From: Lachnospiraceae bacterium
GTDB lineage: Bacteria > Bacillota > Clostridia > Lachnospirales > Lachnospiraceae
Direction of reading: 5' to 3'
DNA length: 44,117 nt
Assembly: GCA_017479935.1 (NCBI GenBank)
Contig: JAFVBO010000100.1
Coordinates: 1-44,117 of the forward strand
Part shown: positions 24,191 through 33,402 of the stretch, one piece after another
Layout: every line of letters begins with the position of its first letter
How positions within the stretch are numbered: the first letter of the stretch is position 1
The notes under the pieces: generated by a model
Database searches by the model: none
The model's input: only the letters and a program-made list of their open reading frames with translations
Told to the model about the DNA's origin: nothing
Program-made: the position numbers and the translations under genes

Positions 24191-27100
24191 CTATTTTCGC
24201 GAATCTTTCAATGATTTTTCCACGAGCTTCACGTTCTTTTCCCCATACACTGATGCCAGCTTGTCCAGAAAGCTTTTTTCGGTTCCCACGCTGAGCGACA
24301 TGGGGAGGCGTTTGATCGCCTTCTCCTTCGTCAGATAGATCACAACCGGCACGTTTCCGTCGGAGGTTCTCAGCTCTTTCATCAGGTCCGGCTCTGCCTG
24401 GAGGTACTGTTCCTTGTCCGGAAACTGCAGCCACAGTTCCCGGGGGACATCCTCAAAGGGGACCATCTTCTCCAGGATGCACTTGGCGTTCTCGTCCTCG
24501 TTCCCGGACACGCGCCCGAACACATACACCTTGGCGTCTTCCTTTAAAAGATCGCGGTACTTTTCATAATCCCGGGGGAAGATGAGCACTTCCACCGATC
24601 CGGGGATGTCTTCCAGCGTGATGAAGGCCATGATCTGGCTATTCTTCGTAGTCTTGCGGGTAACTGCCGTGATCATGCCGCCGATCCACACCTTGTCGCC
24701 ATCCTGCAGCTTCGCGCGGCCCGTCTCCTCGTCCAGCATAAAATCGGTGCTGACCGCGGTCACGTGGCGCCGCCAGTTTTCCTCGTATTCCTCCAGCGGA
24801 TGCCCGCTGATATACATGCCAAGGACGTCTTTTTCGTTCATCAGGAGGTCTTCCCGCTTAAACTCCCCGACATCCGGGAAAGTCACGTCCGGTTCGCTCT
24901 CCTGCCCGCCGCCCATCAGGTCAAACAGGGACATCTGGCCGGCGATGTTATACTTTCGCTCGTCGTTCTTGCGGTCGAGAAGTTCGGCGCTGACCTGCAT
25001 CTTCTGCTTGCGGGTCCCCGGGAGGCAATCTAAAGCGCCAGCCCGGATGAAGCTCTCCAGCGTGCGCTTGTTCACTTCCTTCGCGGAAAGGCGGTAAATA
25101 AAGTCCTTTAATCCCTTATATTTTCCGTTTGCCTCCCGCTCTTCCACGATGGCGTCGATGACGTTTTTCCCGATGCTCTTGATGGCGCCAAGGCCATAGC
25201 GGATCTGCCCGTTCGACACTGTAAAGCGGTGCTCGCCCTCGTTGATATCCGGCGGCAGGATCTTGATTCCCATCTGCCGGCAGGTCTGGAAATACTCGCT
25301 TTCCTTGGTGGAATTTTCGATGACGGAAGTCATCAGAGCCGCCATGAACTCCACGGGATAGTAGTGTTTCAGATACGCGGTCTGGTAAGCGACCACCGCA
25401 TAGGCCGCCGCGTGCGACTTGTTGAAGGCATAGCGCGCGAAATCCATCATGGAATCGTAGATCTTGTTCGCGATTTTTTCATCGATGCCGTTCGCGACGC
25501 ACCCCTTGACGCCTTCCTCCGCGTTTCCGTAGACAAAGTTCTGCCGCTCCTTCACCATGACGCTCTCTTTCTTCTTGCTCATGGCGCGGCGCACCAAATC
25601 GCTCCGTCCCAGCGTGTAGCCGCCTAAATCGCGGACGATCTGCATGACCTGCTCCTGGTAGACGATACAGCCGTAGGTGGGCTTTAAGATCGGCTCCAGC
25701 TGCGGGCACAGGTAGGTAACGGAGGCCTTGTCGTTCTTGCCTTTAATATACTGCGGTATAAAGTCCATCGGGCCCGGCCGATACAGGCTGATCCCGGCGA
25801 TGATGTCTTCCATGCTCTCCGGGTGAAGTTCCTTCATGAAGGATTTCATCCCGCTGCTTTCCAGCTGGAACACGCCATCGGTGCGGCCGGTGCTGATGGC
25901 ATCGTACACTTCCTTGTCATCCAGGTTGATTTTCTCGATATCCAGGTGTCCCGGATGATTTTTGTTCACCAGGTCCACCGCGTCCTGAATCACCGTCAGG
26001 GTCCGAAGGCCCAGAAAGTCCATCTTGAGAAGTCCCAGCTCCTCGATCGTGGTCATCGTGAACTGGGTGGTGATGGAACCATCGGCGCTGCGCGAGAGGG
26101 GCACAAATTCTTCGATCGGCTTCTGGCCGATCACGATGCCCGCCGCGTGCATGGAGGTGTGCCGGGGGAGCCCCTCCAGGCGGAGAGACAGGTCAATCAG
26201 GCGCTTAACCTCCGGGTCCTCATCGTAGAGACTCTTCAGCTCCTTGTTTACCTCCAGTGCCCGTGTGATCGTGATGTTCAGCTCGTTCGGGATCATCTTG
26301 GCGATGTAGTCGCAGCGGGCATAGGGCAGATCCAGCACGCGGCCCACGTCCCGGATGACACCCTTGGCCGCCAGCGTACCAAACGTGACGATCTGCACGA
26401 CGCGGTCCTTCCCGTATTTTCGAACCACGTAGTCGATCACTTCCTGGCGTCTTTCGTAGCAGAAGTCCACGTCGATATCGGGCATCGATACGCGCTCCGG
26501 GTTTAAAAAGCGCTCAAAAATCAGGCTGTAGCGGATCGGGTCGATGGAGGTGATGTCCAGGCAGTAGGAAACGATGGAGCCGGCGGCGGAGCCACGCCCC
26601 GGGCCCACGGCGATGCCGTTTTTCTTCGCGTAGTTGATGAAATCCCAGACAATGAGGAAATAGTCCACGTAGCCCATCGTGGAGATGACGCCCAGCTCGT
26701 AGTCCAGGCGATCATGCAGGGTGCCGTCATCGTTCGGATAGTGGCGATGAAGCCCTTCCTCGCAGAGCTTGTGCAGGTATTCGAAGGAGGTCAGGCCGTC
26801 CGGAACATCAAACTTAGGGAGCTTGGTCACGCCAAATTCGATCTCCACGTGGCAGCGCGCCGCGATTTTCGCGGTGTTGTCCACGGCCTGCGGCGCGTAG
26901 GGAAACAGCGCGCGCATCTCCTCTTCCGACTTTAAGTAGTACTGCCCGCCCTCATAGCGCAGGCGGTTCTCGTCCGACACCTTCTTGCCCGTCTGAATGC
27001 AGAGCAGGATGTCATGCGGCTCGGCGTCCTGCGGATAGATGTAGTGGGTGTCGTTGGTGCACACCAGGTCGATCCCCAGCTCCTCGCTCATGCGAAGCAG

Positions 27101-27667
27101 GTGCATGTTGACGGTTCTCTGCTCCGGAATGCCGTGATCCTGCAGCTCCAGGAAAAAGTTGCCCTTTCCGAAGATCTGCTCATATCGCTTCGCGCTTTTG
27201 ACGGCTTCCTCATACAGGCCTCTCGACAGAAGGCGCGGGATCTCCCCGGCCAGGCAGGCGCTTAGGGCGATGATGCCCTCGTGGTACTGCTCCAGCACTT
27301 CATAGTCCACCCGCGGTTTATAATAGAAGCCTTCCGTGAACCCGCGGGAGACGATCTTCATCAGATTGGCATACCCGGTGTTGTTCTCCGCCAGAAGGAC
27401 CAGGTGATAGTACCGTTCCTCATGGTTTCCGGGCTCTCTGTCAAACCGGGAGCCGGGGGCCACATAGATTTCGCAGCCGAGCACGGGGTTGATCCCCACT
27501 TCCCGGCAGGCACGGTAGAAATCGATGACGCCGTACATGACGCCGTGATCCGTGATGGCCAGGCTTTCCATGCCCAGTTCTTTGGCTCTGGCGACCAGCT
27601 CCTTGATCTTGCAGGAGCCGTCCAGCAGGCTGTATTCGGTATGAAGGTGTAAGGGAGTAAAGGCCAT
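24191..27667 (-). CDS. dnaE: DNA polymerase III alpha subunit (DnaE type)
   Basis: Replicative polymerase of 1158 residues. The PHP domain starts at MAFTPLHLHTEYSLLDG and has ITDHGVMYG. The polymerase core includes VGPGRGSAAGS and the catalytic MPDIDVDF. Helix-hairpin-helix and OB domains occupy the C-terminus (about 870-1050). The start is placed at 27667, where AGGAGAGAAGAT precedes ATG; an upstream in-frame start at 27694 would begin inside the hairpin downstream of the HPr gene. Confidence 0.97.
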   Translation of the reverse strand: MAFTPLHLHTEYSLLDGSCKIKELVARAKELGMESLAITDHGVMYGVIDFYRACREVGINPVLGCEIYVAPGSRFDREPGNHEERYYHLVLLAENNTGYANLMKIVSRGFTEGFYYKPRVDYEVLEQYHEGIIALSACLAGEIPRLLSRGLYEEAVKSAKRYEQIFGKGNFFLELQDHGIPEQRTVNMHLLRMSEELGIDLVCTNDTHYIYPQDAEPHDILLCIQTGKKVSDENRLRYEGGQYYLKSEEEMRALFPYAPQAVDNTAKIAARCHVEIEFGVTKLPKFDVPDGLTSFEYLHKLCEEGLHRHYPNDDGTLHDRLDYELGVISTMGYVDYFLIVWDFINYAKKNGIAVGPGRGSAAGSIVSYCLDITSIDPIRYSLIFERFLNPERVSMPDIDVDFCYERRQEVIDYVVRKYGKDRVVQIVTFGTLAAKGVIRDVGRVLDLPYARCDYIAKMIPNELNITITRALEVNKELKSLYDEDPEVKRLIDLSLRLEGLPRHTSMHAAGIVIGQKPIEEFVPLSRSADGSITTQFTMTTIEELGLLKMDFLGLRTLTVIQDAVDLVNKNHPGHLDIEKINLDDKEVYDAISTGRTDGVFQLESSGMKSFMKELHPESMEDIIAGISLYRPGPMDFIPQYIKGKNDKASVTYLCPQLEPILKPTYGCIVYQEQVMQIVRDLGGYTLGRSDLVRRAMSKKKESVMVKERQNFVYGNAEEGVKGCVANGIDEKIANKIYDSMMDFARYAFNKSHAAAYAVVAYQTAYLKHYYPVEFMAALMTSVIENSTKESEYFQTCRQMGIKILPPDINEGEHRFTVSNGQIRYGLGAIKSIGKNVIDAIVEEREANGKYKGLKDFIYRLSAKEVNKRTLESFIRAGALDCLPGTRKQKMQVSAELLDRKNDERKYNIAGQMSLFDLMGGGQESEPDVTFPDVGEFKREDLLMNEKDVLGMYISGHPLEEYEENWRRHVTAVSTDFMLDEETGRAKLQDGDKVWIGGMITAVTRKTTKNSQIMAFITLEDIPGSVEVLIFPRDYEKYRDLLKEDAKVYVFGRVSGNEDENAKCILEKMVPFEDVPRELWLQFPDKEQYLQAEPDLMKELRTSDGNVPVVIYLTKEKAIKRLPMSLSVGTEKSFLDKLASVYGEKNVKLVEKSLKDSRK

Positions 27668-27692
27668 ATCTTCTCTCCTGCCATATAGGAAC

Positions 27693-27726
27693 AAGCCCCC
27701 TGTCCGGTTATACCGTCAGGGGGCTT
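27693..27726 (-). terminator. Terminator-like hairpin between the Crh-like gene and dnaE
   Basis: AAGCCCCCTG and CAGGGGGCTT form a perfect 10-bp GC-rich stem around 14 nt. The minus-strand tail (GTTCCTATA) is only weakly T-rich, so it may attenuate rather than fully stop transcription into dnaE. Confidence 0.55.
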
Positions 27727-27744
27727 CATGTTTTGCATCCTTAC

Positions 27745-28002
27745 TTATTTAATCTGAAGGATATATTTCTCAAGCGCGTCGCAGGCTTCCGCTTCATCCG
27801 TTCCGTCTGCAGTGATCGTCAGCTTCGAGGTGCTGTCGAGCGTCATCGTCATCATACCCATGATGCTCTTTGCATTCGCCTGCATCTCTCCGTTATCGAA
27901 ATGAATGTTGCTCTCATAGCGGCTGGCGATCTGTACAATCTTCGCAAGCGGGCGATTGTTGATGTCCAGCGGCAGGGTCCCTTCCAAAGTTCTGATGGTC
28001 AT
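27745..28002 (-). CDS. crh: Crh-like HPr-family protein without the phosphorylatable histidine
   Basis: A protein of 85 residues, normal for HPr. Arg17-Pro18 and the regulatory Ser46 in NAKSIMGMM are in register with HPr, but position 15 is Asn (LDINNRPL) instead of the His used by enzyme I. In Bacillus, Crh likewise lacks His15, keeps Ser46 as an HprK target and lies beside whiA. The expected role is therefore regulatory, in carbon catabolite control, rather than sugar transport. The symbol is by analogy. The ribosome site AGGAGAG is clear. Confidence 0.85.
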   Translation of the reverse strand: MTIRTLEGTLPLDINNRPLAKIVQIASRYESNIHFDNGEMQANAKSIMGMMTMTLDSTSKLTITADGTDEAEACDALEKYILQIK

Positions 28003-28022
28003 GTGTTCTCTCCTGTTTATTC

Positions 28023-28982
28023 TTAATTCTTGTCCCGCAGCTCTTCTGCGAGTTCTTTCAGCTTCCGCAGGCGGTGGTTGACACCCGATTTGCCGATTGG
28101 CGGCACCATCAGGTCTCCCAGCTCCTTTAAAGAAGCGTCCGGATACATCACACGGGCGGTAGCCATCTGACGGAGGCTTTCCGGGAGGGTCCTCATGTCC
28201 ATATGAGCCTCCAGGAATTCAATATCCGCAACCTGTGTGGCAGCAGCCGCAACGGCTTTCTGAATGTTCGCTGCCTCAAAGTTGACTCTTCGGTTAATGA
28301 TTCCCCTCATTTCCTTTTTGATGCGGATATTTTCAAACTCCATCATGGAGCTGGTTGCCCCCATGACAGTGAGTGTTTCCGAAATGAAATCTCCGTCCTT
28401 CATGTAAAGAACATAGTATTGCTTTCTTTCCACGATTCCGGTTTCGATTTCGTACTCCCCTAATACTTCCTGCAGCCTCCTGGCCATATCCATCCCCAGG
28501 CAGACAAACTCGAGGTGATAGGATTTTTCCGGATCGCTCATGGATCCGGCGGCGATGAACGCGCCGCGGACAAACGCCCGGCGGCTTTCCTCATTTCGCA
28601 GAAGCTCGGGAGAAATTTTCATTTCTTCCGGCGGGCTGTCTTCCTCCCAGATGCGGGACAGAAGCGGCATCCGACATTCCAGCAGGATCCGGTAGGCCTG
28701 CGCGTAATCCCGCACAACCAGACAGTAGTTGACGTTCTTTTTTCGCCCACCTGTCCGAATGCGCACCTCCGGGGATAAACCAAAGGTTTTCCGGATCAGA
28801 TAAAAAAAACGCCTGGCCAGGGATGCATTCTCCGTATACAGAAATATTTCAAAAGCATCGTTTCCTTTGGCCAGAACCTGTCCGCTCATGCTGATCAGTG
28901 CTGCAAGTTCAGCGATCCGACACGATTTCGACTTCGGGAGGTCCCTTGTCAGTTCCTCCTTCACGTCCGATGAAAAGGACAT
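28023..28982 (-). CDS. whiA: Sporulation/cell-division regulator WhiA
   Basis: A protein of 319 residues. The N-terminal two thirds correspond to the degenerate LAGLIDADG homing-endonuclease fold, opening MSFSSDVKEELTRD with RRAFVRGAFIAAGSMSDPEKSYHLEF. The C-terminal helix-turn-helix contains SLKELGDLMVPPIGKSGVNHRLRKL. WhiA binds DNA and influences division and chromosome segregation in Gram-positives. It has GGGAGG as ribosome site and is 20 nt upstream of the Crh-like gene, the usual pairing. Confidence 0.96.
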   Translation of the reverse strand: MSFSSDVKEELTRDLPKSKSCRIAELAALISMSGQVLAKGNDAFEIFLYTENASLARRFFYLIRKTFGLSPEVRIRTGGRKKNVNYCLVVRDYAQAYRILLECRMPLLSRIWEEDSPPEEMKISPELLRNEESRRAFVRGAFIAAGSMSDPEKSYHLEFVCLGMDMARRLQEVLGEYEIETGIVERKQYYVLYMKDGDFISETLTVMGATSSMMEFENIRIKKEMRGIINRRVNFEAANIQKAVAAAATQVADIEFLEAHMDMRTLPESLRQMATARVMYPDASLKELGDLMVPPIGKSGVNHRLRKLKELAEELRDKN

Positions 28983-29068
28983 TTCTTTATTACCTCCCTT
29001 TTCCTGTTATGCCGTTTCACTGACCACCCCATGATAAGCCATATTCCATAAGGGTTCAAGTGCCAAAA

Positions 29069-30052
29069 TTAACAAAAATCGCCGAGGATTTTCACTTCCA
29101 TTGCCAGTTTTACACCATAGGTATTTTCGACGGTTTCCTGCACGTGCCGGCAGACCGCCAGGATGTCCGAAGCGCTGCCGTGACGGTCGTTGACAACAAA
29201 TCCCGCGTGCTTTTCCGAGACGCAGGCGCCGCCCACCCGGTAGCCCTTAAGCCCCGCGTCCTCGATCAGCTTCCCTGCAAAAAGCCCTTCCGGGCGCTTG
29301 AAGGTGCTGCCCGCGCTGGGGTGCTCGAGCGGCTGTTTATCGCGCCGTCTTCCGTTATAATCATCCATTGTGGCCTTGATTTCGGCCGGATCCGCAGGCG
29401 CAAGGCAAACCTCCGCCTCCAAAACCATCTCCCCCGTCTTCATCAGCCGGCTTTCCCGGTAGCCAAGCCCCAGCTCGGAGGCCGGCACCCACTTTTCTTC
29501 CCCTTCCGGGGTCAAAAGGCGCACCCGGGTGAGGACATTCACCATCTCCCCGCCATAGGCGCCCGCGTTCATGTACACAGCGCCGCCCACCGATCCGGGG
29601 ATGCCGGAGGCAAATTCCAGGCCGGACAGCCCGGCCTTTAAGGCCGCCGCCGCCACCTGCGACAGCTTAACGCCCGCTCCCGCGCGCAGAAGGTTGCCCT
29701 CGATCTTGATGCCAAGCAGCCGGTCCGTGGAGAGAATGAGCCCGTTGTACCCCAGATCGCCCACAAGTAAGTTGCTTCCGTTTCCCATCAGAAACAGCGG
29801 CATGCCCTCCTGCCGGCAAAGAGCCAGCAGCGCGCGGCACGCCTCCGCGCTCTCCGGCCGCACAAAGAAACGCGCGGGGCCTCCGGCCTGAAAGGTTGTG
29901 TGGTTCTTTAACGGCTCGTTCTGCAAAACTTCGGTTTCCCCGACAATGCGGATCAGCTCTGCCTGAAAGGCCTTGTCCGCTTCGTTTACAGACGCCGGCT
30001 CGTTTTTTCGCATTTGTTGGTTTTCCGAAAGACGGTTGTCCCCTTGGCTCAT
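29069..30052 (-). CDS. murB: UDP-N-acetylenolpyruvoylglucosamine reductase
   Basis: FAD enzyme that makes UDP-MurNAc for peptidoglycan. It has 327 residues with an N-terminal extension of about 45. The FAD domain contains NHTTFQAGGPARFFVRP and LMGNGSNLLVGD, then SGLEFASGIPGSVGGAVYMNAGAYGGEM and the proton-donor region PSAGSTFKRPEG. Its ATG overlaps the hprK stop by 4 nt, and the ribosome site GGAGGAAACGA lies inside hprK, so translation is coupled. Confidence 0.96.
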   Translation of the reverse strand: MSQGDNRLSENQQMRKNEPASVNEADKAFQAELIRIVGETEVLQNEPLKNHTTFQAGGPARFFVRPESAEACRALLALCRQEGMPLFLMGNGSNLLVGDLGYNGLILSTDRLLGIKIEGNLLRAGAGVKLSQVAAAALKAGLSGLEFASGIPGSVGGAVYMNAGAYGGEMVNVLTRVRLLTPEGEEKWVPASELGLGYRESRLMKTGEMVLEAEVCLAPADPAEIKATMDDYNGRRRDKQPLEHPSAGSTFKRPEGLFAGKLIEDAGLKGYRVGGACVSEKHAGFVVNDRHGSASDILAVCRHVQETVENTYGVKLAMEVKILGDFC

Positions 30053-30978
30053 TCGTTTCCTCCGTGACTGTCCTGATAGCGCTCATACAGCGCGCGGGCC
30101 GCATTGTAACCGCTCTTTTTCTGCCGATGGTTCATGGCCGCCGCTTCGACGATCATGGCCAGGTTTCGACCGGGCCGGACCGGAAGCTCATAGCAGGATA
30201 CCTTGTTTCCTAAGTATTCGATGTATTTATCATCCAGGCCAAGGCGATCGTACTGTTTTCCCTTGACCCACTCTTCCAGCTGGATGACCATCTCGATGCT
30301 GGTAGAATCCTTGACGCTGCCCACGCCGTACAGATGCTGTACATCGATGATGCCAATGCCTCGCAGCTCGATGAAATGCTTGATCATGGCCGGCGCGCTT
30401 CCCACCAGGGTTTCCTCGCTCACCCGGCGGATATCCACGGCATCATCCGCGATCAGACGGTGCCCGCGCTTGACAAGCTCCAGGGCCGTCTCCGATTTAC
30501 CGATACCGCTCTCACCCGTGATCAGAACGCCGATGCCGAACACTTCCACCAGGACGCCGTGCACGCGCACCGTCGGCGCAAAGCGCACCTTCAGCCATCG
30601 CATGACCTCCGACATAAACTCCATGGTGCTTCTTTCCGTCAGAAGAAGCGGAACGCCGTTTTCCACCGCAAGCTCCCGGACGGTTTCCGAGGGCTGCAGA
30701 TTCCGGCAGTAGATCAGGCAGGGGAAATGATAGGAAAAGAGTTTCCGATACCGTTCCTTCTGCGTTTCCGGATCCATCTTCTTGGCATACACGTATTCCA
30801 CGTTGCCAATCATCTGAATCCGTTCGCTGTCGAAGTGGTCATAAAACCCGGCCAGCTGCAGCGCCGGACGGTTTACTTCCGCATTCATGATCTCAGTCTG
30901 GGTCAGGTCAAGTTCCGGTGTCAGATTGGTAAGGCTCCATTTTTCGACGATATCTTTGACCGTCATGTGTTCAGCCAT
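30049..30978 (-). CDS. hprK: HPr kinase/phosphorylase
   Basis: Phosphorylates and dephosphorylates HPr or Crh on Ser46 in response to glycolytic metabolites. It has 309 residues. Walker A GESGIGKS is at 155-162, followed by ALELVKRGHRLIADDAVDI and the signature LRGIGIIDVQHLYGVGSV. It is the first gene after a clear promoter (31047-31075). Its presence in the same cluster as the Crh-like protein supports a Ser46-based regulatory pair. Confidence 0.97.
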   Translation of the reverse strand: MAEHMTVKDIVEKWSLTNLTPELDLTQTEIMNAEVNRPALQLAGFYDHFDSERIQMIGNVEYVYAKKMDPETQKERYRKLFSYHFPCLIYCRNLQPSETVRELAVENGVPLLLTERSTMEFMSEVMRWLKVRFAPTVRVHGVLVEVFGIGVLITGESGIGKSETALELVKRGHRLIADDAVDIRRVSEETLVGSAPAMIKHFIELRGIGIIDVQHLYGVGSVKDSTSIEMVIQLEEWVKGKQYDRLGLDDKYIEYLGNKVSCYELPVRPGRNLAMIVEAAAMNHRQKKSGYNAARALYERYQDSHGGNE

Positions 30979-31017
30979 CTTGTTCCTCCTCGGGTTCTGG
31001 GTATTGGGGTGCCGACC

Positions 31018-31033
31018 GAGGCTATCTAGCCTC
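31018..31033 (-). other. Leader hairpin of hprK mRNA
   Basis: GAGGCTA-TC-TAGCCTC (plus strand) is a perfect 7-bp stem with a 2-nt loop, just downstream of the expected transcription start of hprK. It may stabilise the 5-prime end. Confidence 0.4.
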
Positions 31034-31046
31034 TTCAGCTTTCATA

Positions 31047-31075
31047 AGTGTATCTTATTTTTATACCAAGGTCAA
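31047..31075 (-). promoter_or_regulatory. Sigma-A promoter of the hprK-murB-whiA unit
   Basis: On the minus strand TTGACC (31070-31075) and TACACT (31047-31052) are exactly 17 nt apart, in the spacer between uvrC and hprK. It separates the hprK unit from uvrC upstream. Confidence 0.75.
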
Positions 31076-31125
31076 TGTTCAAATCTAATTGGGGGCACGC
31101 CCGGCCACAGGCGTGACTTGAAGGA

Positions 31126-33030
31126 TTAGTCTGGATCCACCATCTCGGCGGTGATTTTCGAGGCCGTCTCCGGGGCGCGGAAAAACAGGTAAACGCTGCG
31201 GGCTGAGGCCGCGTTCATGCCCTCCGCCTGGGCCAGTTCCTCCTCCGAGGCCTCCCGGATTGCGCCGATATCTCCAAAGTGTTTCATGAGGGCCTTGCGG
31301 CGCTTCGGCCCGATGCCCGGGATATCGTCCAGGACGGAATGGATCTGTCCCTTGCTGCGAAGGCTCCGGTGATATTCGATGGCAAAGCGGTGGGCCTCAT
31401 CCTGGATATGCGTCAGCAGGTGGAAGCCCTCCGAGTGCGTGTCGATGGGGAGTTCCTCATCGCGAAAGTACAGGCCTCTCGTGCGGTGATTGTCATCCTT
31501 CACCATGCCGCAGACCGGGATGTCGATCTGAAGCTCTGCCAACACCTTTTCCGCCACGTGCACCTGCCCCTTGCCGCCATCCATGAGGAGCAAGTCCGGG
31601 AAGCGGGCAAACCGCACTTCCAGCTCACCCTTCTCTTTGGCCGCCAGCTGCTTCTTTTCCTCCAGGCCGTGGGTAAAGCGCCGCTTTAAAACCTCCTCCA
31701 TAGAGGCGTAATCGTTGTTGCCTTCCACGGAATGGATGCGGAATTTCCGATATTCGGCGTTGCGGGACTTTCCGTCCTCAAACACCACCATGGAGCCGAC
31801 GGACTGGGTGCCGCTGATATGCGAGATATCGAAAGCCTCCATGCGATGCACGTCGGTCAGCCCGATCCATCCGGCGATCTGCTCCGCCGCTCCCTTCGTC
31901 TTCTTCTCCTCCCGGACGATCCGCTCCGTGTCCTTGTTTAACACCATGCGCGCGTTGTCCGTGGCCAGGTCCACCAGCTTCTTTCTATCCCCCTTCTTGG
32001 GCACCAGAAGCGTCACTTTGGACCCCCGCTTTTCGCTGAGCCATCCGGCTAAAAGCTCCTGATCCTCAAGCTCCAAGGGGAGATAGATCTCCTTGGGGAT
32101 AAACGGCGTGCCGGCGTAGAACTGCTTGACAAACGCTTCCAGGATATCCTGCCCCAGCTCCTCGGTCTCGGGTTTTAAATGGAAATGATCCCGCCCGATC
32201 ATCTTGCCCTCGCGCATGAAGAAGATCTGCACCACGGCGTCCTCATCGTTTAACGCATAGGAAATGATGTCGCGGTCCTCCATGTCGCTGTCGGTGATGC
32301 GCTGTTTCTGGGCGATTTTCTGCACGGAGAAAAGAAGCTCCCGCCAGTTGGCGGCCTCCTCGAACTCCAGCTTCGCGGCGGCTTCCTGCATGCTTTTCTC
32401 CAGGCTTTTTAGCACCGGATCGTAATTTCCTTTCAGGAAATCCAGCGCGCCTTCCACATGGGTGCGGTATTCTTCCTTGGAGATATACCCCTGGCAAGGG
32501 GCATCACACTGATGAATATGATAGTTTAAGCAGGGCCTTTCCTTTCCGATTTCTTTCGGAAGGCTGCGGTTGCAGGTGCGGATTTTATAGATTTTATGCA
32601 GAAGATCCAGGGTATCCCGCACCGCTCCCACGCTGGTGTAGGGGCCGAAGTACCGGCTTTTGTCGCGCTTCATGCTGCGGGAGAACATCACCCGGGGGTA
32701 GTCTTCCTGCACGGTCACCCGGATGTAGGGGTAGGCCTTGTCGTCCTTCAGCATGGTGTTGTAGCGCGGGGAGTGCTCTTTGATGAGGTTGCACTCTAAG
32801 ACCAGGGCTTCCAGCTCCGAGCCGGTGACGATGTATTCAAAGTGGTCGATGTGGGAGACCATTTTCTGGATTTTCATCGTTTTGTCGCGGCTGCTTTGGA
32901 AATACTGGCGTACGCGGTTTCTTAAGTTGATGGCTTTTCCCACGTAGATAATGCGGTCATCTTTATCATGCATAAGATAGACGCCGGGGGAAGTGGGAAG
33001 CTTTTTCAGTTCATCTTCTATCACAAACAT
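31126..33030 (-). CDS. uvrC: Excinuclease ABC subunit C
   Basis: Makes both incisions in nucleotide excision repair. It has 634 residues. The GIY-YIG nuclease is at the N-terminus ([21 protein letters not shown]), the UvrB-binding UVR motif at about 200-235, the RNase H-like nuclease in the middle ([32 protein letters not shown]), and a helix-hairpin-helix near the end ([17 protein letters not shown]). The start is placed at [12 protein letters not shown] (33030), as in other UvrCs and preceded by AAGGAA. Starts further upstream would read into the long palindrome. Confidence 0.96.
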   Translation of the reverse strand: MFVIEDELKKLPTSPGVYLMHDKDDRIIYVGKAINLRNRVRQYFQSSRDKTMKIQKMVSHIDHFEYIVTGSELEALVLECNLIKEHSPRYNTMLKDDKAYPYIRVTVQEDYPRVMFSRSMKRDKSRYFGPYTSVGAVRDTLDLLHKIYKIRTCNRSLPKEIGKERPCLNYHIHQCDAPCQGYISKEEYRTHVEGALDFLKGNYDPVLKSLEKSMQEAAAKLEFEEAANWRELLFSVQKIAQKQRITDSDMEDRDIISYALNDEDAVVQIFFMREGKMIGRDHFHLKPETEELGQDILEAFVKQFYAGTPFIPKEIYLPLELEDQELLAGWLSEKRGSKVTLLVPKKGDRKKLVDLATDNARMVLNKDTERIVREEKKTKGAAEQIAGWIGLTDVHRMEAFDISHISGTQSVGSMVVFEDGKSRNAEYRKFRIHSVEGNNDYASMEEVLKRRFTHGLEEKKQLAAKEKGELEVRFARFPDLLLMDGGKGQVHVAEKVLAELQIDIPVCGMVKDDNHRTRGLYFRDEELPIDTHSEGFHLLTHIQDEAHRFAIEYHRSLRSKGQIHSVLDDIPGIGPKRRKALMKHFGDIGAIREASEEELAQAEGMNAASARSVYLFFRAPETASKITAEMVDPD

Positions 33031-33060
33031 AAGGGTGGTTCCTTGTATGGTATACAGGAC

Positions 33061-33271
33061 GACAGGCAGAGTTTCTATCATCGGCAGTCTAAGTTCCGTC
33101 GGCCAGAACCGCTAAAACTCGTAAAATTTGCAAAGGACATGAGCAAAAAGTCCCAAACTCGCGCTGACGCGCTCAGACATGGGCCTTTTTGCTCATAAAG
33201 CAAATTTTACTCGCTAAGCGGTTCTAAGGCCTTCTCCACATGACTGCCTTATGATAGAAACTCTGCCTGTC
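33061..33271. repeat. Long palindromic element, copy 1 (about 211 nt)
   Basis: The outer arms at 33061-33081 and 33251-33271 are a perfect 21-bp inverted repeat. Further paired blocks run inward (GCAGTC/GACTGC, AGAACCGCT/AGCGGTTCT, AAAATTTGC/GCAAATTTT, GAGCAAAAAG/CTTTTTGCTC). Core blocks 33084-33110 and 33220-33247 recur in copy 2, identical in the first and with one mismatch in the second. It lies just upstream of uvrC. No open frame of note crosses it. Confidence 0.85.
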
Positions 33272-33402
33272 TGTTGGTTGATAAAAGTCGACTTGCAGCA
33301 TTACAGCCGCGATACATCATTTATTATCGTTCGTTGCGCACAGCTGTGCTGGTTCGCCGCTTTCGCCGTGCACACAGGAAGAAAATCTGGCAGAATACGT
33401 AC
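33272..33402. other. Spacer between the palindrome and ftsH
   Basis: No gene is seen. GCACAGCTGTGC (about 33338-33349) is a perfect 12-bp palindrome, and CGGCGAAAGCGGCG lies nearer the ftsH stop. No convincing terminator or promoter was found. Confidence 0.4.

Noticed and set aside
33031-33081. Longer UvrC N-terminus starting at 33081
   Set aside because: The extra 17 residues are encoded partly by the palindrome arm. The start at 33030 has a ribosome site and matches the normal UvrC beginning.
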